Below, piece after piece: positions 14,311-16,893 of a stretch of 16,893 bases of DNA. The notes beneath the pieces are model-generated. The model was not told the origin of the DNA. It did no database searches and saw nothing but the letters and a program-made list of their open reading frames with translations. Origin of the DNA: Gammaproteobacteria bacterium (lineage in GTDB: Bacteria; Pseudomonadota; Gammaproteobacteria; Pseudomonadales; Halieaceae). A program made the translations under genes and the position numbers. Location of the stretch: positions 1 through 16,893 of the forward strand of contig PDSN01000080.1 in assembly GCA_002748505.1 (NCBI GenBank), given 5' to 3'. The stretch's first letter is position 1. The number at the start of each line of letters is the position of its first letter.

Positions 14311-15714
14311 CTACCTCGACTGTCTTAGCAATTGATCGACAATGCGTTCCAATTGCCGCAGGCTGCTGCACTGGGCTGTGAAATGGCAGGCGCTTTGATA
14401 GCGAAGCATCTCTGAATCACCTGTACCCCAGATTGCCTGAGGTTCCGGGTTTAGCCAGATCACCTTGGCGGCGCGCTGGTAAACTGATCGTAAAATATCC
14501 AACCGCGCCTCTCCCTGATTGTTGCGGGCATCACCTAAAATAATGACTGTGGTGTGCTGGTTGATGTCGGCGAGGGCGAGTTCGGCAAAGTCGGCCAACG
14601 CGGTGCCGTAGTCAGTGGCACCGCCGTATCTCACGTTTACCTGTTCGATGGCGCGCTCAATGGGCTGTTGCTCGAAGTAGTCACTGACTTCACCCAGTTC
14701 GCTGGAAAAGGCAAAGCTGCGTACTTTGGGCAGCACGTCCTGCAGGCTGTAGAGAAACATCAGCAAGAATTTGGCGTAAGTGGCTACCGAACCGCTGACA
14801 TCACACAGGGCGAGTAAATGAGGCTGGTTTTTCCTGGTTTTTTTCCAATGGGTTTGAAACATCAGACCGTCATTGGGAATGCCGCGGCGCAGGGTTTTGG
14901 CCATGTCCAGTTGGCCGCGTTTGTCGATGCGGCGCTTGCGGGCATAGCGCGCCGCCAGCTTGCGCGCCATTTTACGCACCAGTTCATAGACCTTGTGTTC
15001 GTATTCGCGCTCAATGGCGTTCAGATGAGTTTCGGCGAGCTTTCGCTCCATAAACTGCCTGTGGTGCCCTGGCGCTCGGAGCGCATAAGCCTGCTCCACA
15101 TGCTCTTTGACGCGCTCGCGCAGCAGGGTTTGCATACCTTTAAGAGTATGTGCGGCGCTGGGCCTGTCGGCCAGGGCGTCGATGGCACTCTGCAGATGCT
15201 GCTCGCCCATGGCATCTAACATACGGCGGCTGAACTGACCCCTTTGGGTGAACAGGCGCATGGAAGACAGGCCGACGTCGCCTGCGGCCTGGGCGATGGC
15301 GATGGCGAGGGTGTCGCCGCCATCCCTGAGTTGCTGCCACAGTTGGGACTCGGCAAAGTCATCCAGTTCCGGGGTCTGTGCGATGGCCTCAGCCAGCTCG
15401 GCCTGTTTACTGGCTCTGCTTGGCGGGGTGTCGTCCGCTGCGTTTGTTGCCGAGGATTCGCTGGTGCTTTCAGCCTGGGTATCCCCTTGTGTGCTGTTAG
15501 GCACGGCGCTAAAGAATTGGTCGAAGCATTCATAAAAGCGTTGCTTTTCCAGTTCAGACTTGGCCAGTGTTTGTGACAGGCCAAGACGAAGCTGCGCGCG
15601 ATCCGCAAAGCCCATCAGAGATGCCACGGCGATGGCGTCTAGGGTTTCAGCGGGGGATACGCGCACATCGTGTGAGCGCAGCATGTCAATAAAGCGGATT
15701 AAGGTTGCTTCCAT
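14311..15714 (-). CDS. VWA (CoxE-like) protein, partner of a MoxR ATPase
   Basis: This is a 467-residue protein. An acidic, Ser/Thr-rich linker (about 80-115) separates an N-terminal region (FIDMLRSHDVRVSPAETLDA) from a long basic helical part with KMARKLAARYARKRRIDKR. A C-terminal von Willebrand A domain begins near residue 295. The metal site DxSxS is present as CDVSGS (about 302-307), with the Thr loop GGATDYGTAL near 363 and the Asp ILGDARNN near 393, so metal binding should be intact. CoxE-like VWA proteins act with MoxR AAA ATPases as chaperone pairs that insert cofactors or activate enzymes; the client here is unknown. The ATG at 15714 fits the family start. A GTG at 15741, one base after the moxR stop and just behind AGG, is an alternative. 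Confidence 0.85.
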   Translation of the reverse strand: MEATLIRFIDMLRSHDVRVSPAETLDAIAVASLMGFADRAQLRLGLSQTLAKSELEKQRFYECFDQFFSAVPNSTQGDTQAESTSESSATNAADDTPPSRASKQAELAEAIAQTPELDDFAESQLWQQLRDGGDTLAIAIAQAAGDVGLSSMRLFTQRGQFSRRMLDAMGEQHLQSAIDALADRPSAAHTLKGMQTLLRERVKEHVEQAYALRAPGHHRQFMERKLAETHLNAIEREYEHKVYELVRKMARKLAARYARKRRIDKRGQLDMAKTLRRGIPNDGLMFQTHWKKTRKNQPHLLALCDVSGSVATYAKFLLMFLYSLQDVLPKVRSFAFSSELGEVSDYFEQQPIERAIEQVNVRYGGATDYGTALADFAELALADINQHTTVIILGDARNNQGEARLDILRSVYQRAAKVIWLNPEPQAIWGTGDSEMLRYQSACHFTAQCSSLRQLERIVDQLLRQSR

Positions 15715-15742
15715 AGGTCTATCGCAGTCCGCTGCTTGCACA

Positions 15743-16672
15743 TTACCTGGTAACACTGCTGCGCACGGTTGCTTCTGCCTGCTCGATGTCCTCCTGGAAT
15801 TTAAGTAATACATTGAGGGTGCTGCGCACCGTGGCCTCATCCAGGCGGTCGGCATGCAGCAGCAGGAGGCTGCGCGCCCAGTCGATGGTTTCCGATACCG
15901 CAGGGGCTTTCTTCAGTTCCAGCTCGCGCAGGGAGTGCACAAAGTTGACCAAGTCCCTGCGCAGGGTTTCGTTTACTGCGGGCACCCGGCTTTGCACGAT
16001 ACGCTCTTCCAAGTCTACGCTGGGGAAGGGGATATACAAATGCAGGCAACGGCGTTTCAGGGCGTCGCTGATATCCCGGCTATTGTTGCTGGTGAGAAAC
16101 ACCAGCGGTGCAGTTTTTGCTTTGACGGTGCCGATTTCGGGAATCGAGATTTGATAGTCCGACAGAATTTCCAGCAGCATGGACTCAAATTCGTAATCGG
16201 CCTTGTCGATTTCATCGATCAGCAACACCGCACCCGCGTCCTGCTGCATGGCGGTCAGCAGCGGTCGTGGTTCCAGAAAGTCTGGGGAGTAAAAAATGTC
16301 GCCGAAATCGTGCAGACGCTCAACTGATTCCGCAAGTCCATGCGCGCCGTGCAGCAGGTCGCCCAGTTTTTCTTTGAGCACTTGTGTGTACAGCAGTTGC
16401 TTGCCGTATTTCCATTCGTACAGCGCTTTGGCTTCATCCAGACCCTCGTAGCACTGCAGGCGGATCAGGGGCTGTGCCAACAACTCGGCGCAGGTTTTTG
16501 CCAGCTCTGTCTTGCCAACCCCCGGGGGGCCTTCAACCAGAATGGGTTTTTGTAAACGTGCGGCGAGAAACAACGCTGTGCCTATGTTCGCATCGCAAAT
16601 ATAACCGTGTTGTTTAAAGCCCTTGATAATCGTTTCGACCGAGGCGAGTTGAGGGAGATCTGGCGCTGACAA
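15743..16672 (-). CDS. MoxR-type AAA+ ATPase
   Basis: This is a 309-residue ATPase. Walker A is GPPGVGKTE (about 48-56), Walker B is VLLIDEID (about 149-156), sensor 1 is FLTSNNSRD, and the second Arg region is ALKRRCLHLYIPFP. It belongs to the MoxR group, which works with a VWA partner; that partner is encoded 28 bases downstream. The frame continues upstream to 16813, but those 47 codons read through repeat-element ends (the peptide GEISGL occurs twice) and cannot be original protein. The TTG at 16672 lies eight bases after AGGA and gives MSAPDLPQLASVE, a fitting N-terminus, so it is chosen; no in-frame ATG or GTG lies close. Insertions 38 bases upstream may have replaced the native promoter. 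Confidence 0.87.
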   Translation of the reverse strand: MSAPDLPQLASVETIIKGFKQHGYICDANIGTALFLAARLQKPILVEGPPGVGKTELAKTCAELLAQPLIRLQCYEGLDEAKALYEWKYGKQLLYTQVLKEKLGDLLHGAHGLAESVERLHDFGDIFYSPDFLEPRPLLTAMQQDAGAVLLIDEIDKADYEFESMLLEILSDYQISIPEIGTVKAKTAPLVFLTSNNSRDISDALKRRCLHLYIPFPSVDLEERIVQSRVPAVNETLRRDLVNFVHSLRELELKKAPAVSETIDWARSLLLLHADRLDEATVRSTLNVLLKFQEDIEQAEATVRSSVTR

Positions 16673-16702
16673 GAGAGTAATCCTTTTACTGCATAAGGGC
16701 TC

Positions 16703-16732
16703 ATTGTACTCTAAGCCGGATATTTCACCAGC
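16703..16732 (-). promoter_or_regulatory. Possible promoter of the moxR operon made partly from a repeat end
   Basis: On the minus strand TACAAT (16708-16703) is a good -10 box about 30 bases before the TTG start. Seventeen bases upstream is CTGGTG, part of the conserved repeat terminus, which would act as a weak -35. It is weak evidence, judged by eye. Confidence 0.3.
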
Positions 16733-16749
16733 ACGGCGATCATTTTTAT
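16715..16749 (-). repeat. L-type terminus, truncated by a second element
   Basis: GCCGGATATTTCACCAGCA (16715-16733) followed by CGGCGATCATT is the L-type end read inward from the left. CTAA flanks it outside (16711-16714). Its inner sequence stops after about 35 bases at TTAG, where an R-type terminus begins, as if a second copy had inserted into it. Confidence 0.75.
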
Positions 16750-16753
16750 TTAG

Positions 16754-16893
16754 CCCGGATATTTCACCAGTAAATGGAATTTTCGGGAATAAATGACAAA
16801 GAAGGTTGTTCAAACATCATGAACAGCGTAGCGGTAGCTACGGTTTGAATGATTTTGGGCAAGATTCGAAGTCATTTTTTTCGAAAAACCATT
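16754..16893 (+). mobile_element. R-type terminus and hairpin module, left edge of a possibly larger element
   Basis: TTAG (16750-16753) flanks CCCGGATATTTCACCAGTA (16754-16772), then AATGGAATTTTCGGG and, from 16794, the hairpin module found at 11404. Here the terminus and the module are contiguous, so they appear to form one end of a longer element. The matching L-type end would lie outside the window. No transposase coding is visible inside the window. Confidence 0.65.

Noticed and set aside
16673..16813. N-terminal extension of the MoxR frame
   Set aside because: It translates two repeat-element ends and has no counterpart in MoxR proteins; a TTG with a ribosome site gives a normal N-terminus.

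Overview
The window looks like chromosome of a gammaproteobacterium. The best guess is a relative of Cellvibrio, Teredinibacter or Saccharophagus. That guess rests on the rho-ubiD gene order, E. coli-type UbiD, GshA, DsbB and YheS, a PilU motor ATPase, and overall gene style; it is recalled knowledge, not a database result. There are no rRNA or tRNA genes, no CRISPR array and no phage module. Most of the window is conserved housekeeping DNA, and the unusual material lies between the genes.

Layout from left to right. Positions 1-1666 hold the end of rho and then ubiD (ubiquinone biosynthesis). Positions 1825-2353 hold a RelE-type toxin-antitoxin pair, and 2359-2517 a minus-strand gene remnant. 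A patatin-like phospholipase (2712-4142) converges on an ABC-F ATPase of the YheS type (4239-6131, minus). Diverging from the ATPase are a small membrane-anchored protein (6197-6598) and an FKBP-type prolyl isomerase lipoprotein (6720-7469), which ends in a bidirectional terminator. On the far side of that terminator is the minus-strand pair gshA-dsbB (glutathione synthesis and periplasmic disulfide formation). pilU (9922-11055, plus) diverges from gshA and converges on a minus-strand cluster. In transcription order that cluster is a MoxR-type AAA ATPase, a VWA protein, possibly a small ORF, a DUF1631-type protein with a long coiled coil, and a PilZ protein.

The main finding is a family of dispersed elements that share a terminal repeat close to CCCGGATATTTCACCAGTA. 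I count nine termini in 17 kb, at about 1732, 2513, 2617, 4143, 4220, 11139, 11587, 16715 and 16754. They come in two end types with different inner sequence (called L and R here). Most are flanked outside by TTAG, TTAA or CTAA. One complete 96-bp miniature element (4143-4238) has inverted ends and sits exactly in the TTAR site that supplies the stop codons of two convergent genes. A third gene, the PilZ gene, also takes its stop codon from an element boundary. The R-type terminus at 16754 runs out of the window and may be the edge of a full-length element. Associated sequences include a long imperfect hairpin module present twice with its central arm apparently inverted, and a G+C-rich, strongly folded intergenic segment (about 11166-11403).

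Several starts were moved from the longest open frame. YheS starts at 6131, the RelE toxin at 2063, the PilZ protein at 11962, the VWA protein at 15714, and the MoxR ATPase at a TTG at 16672, because its longer frame reads through the repeats.
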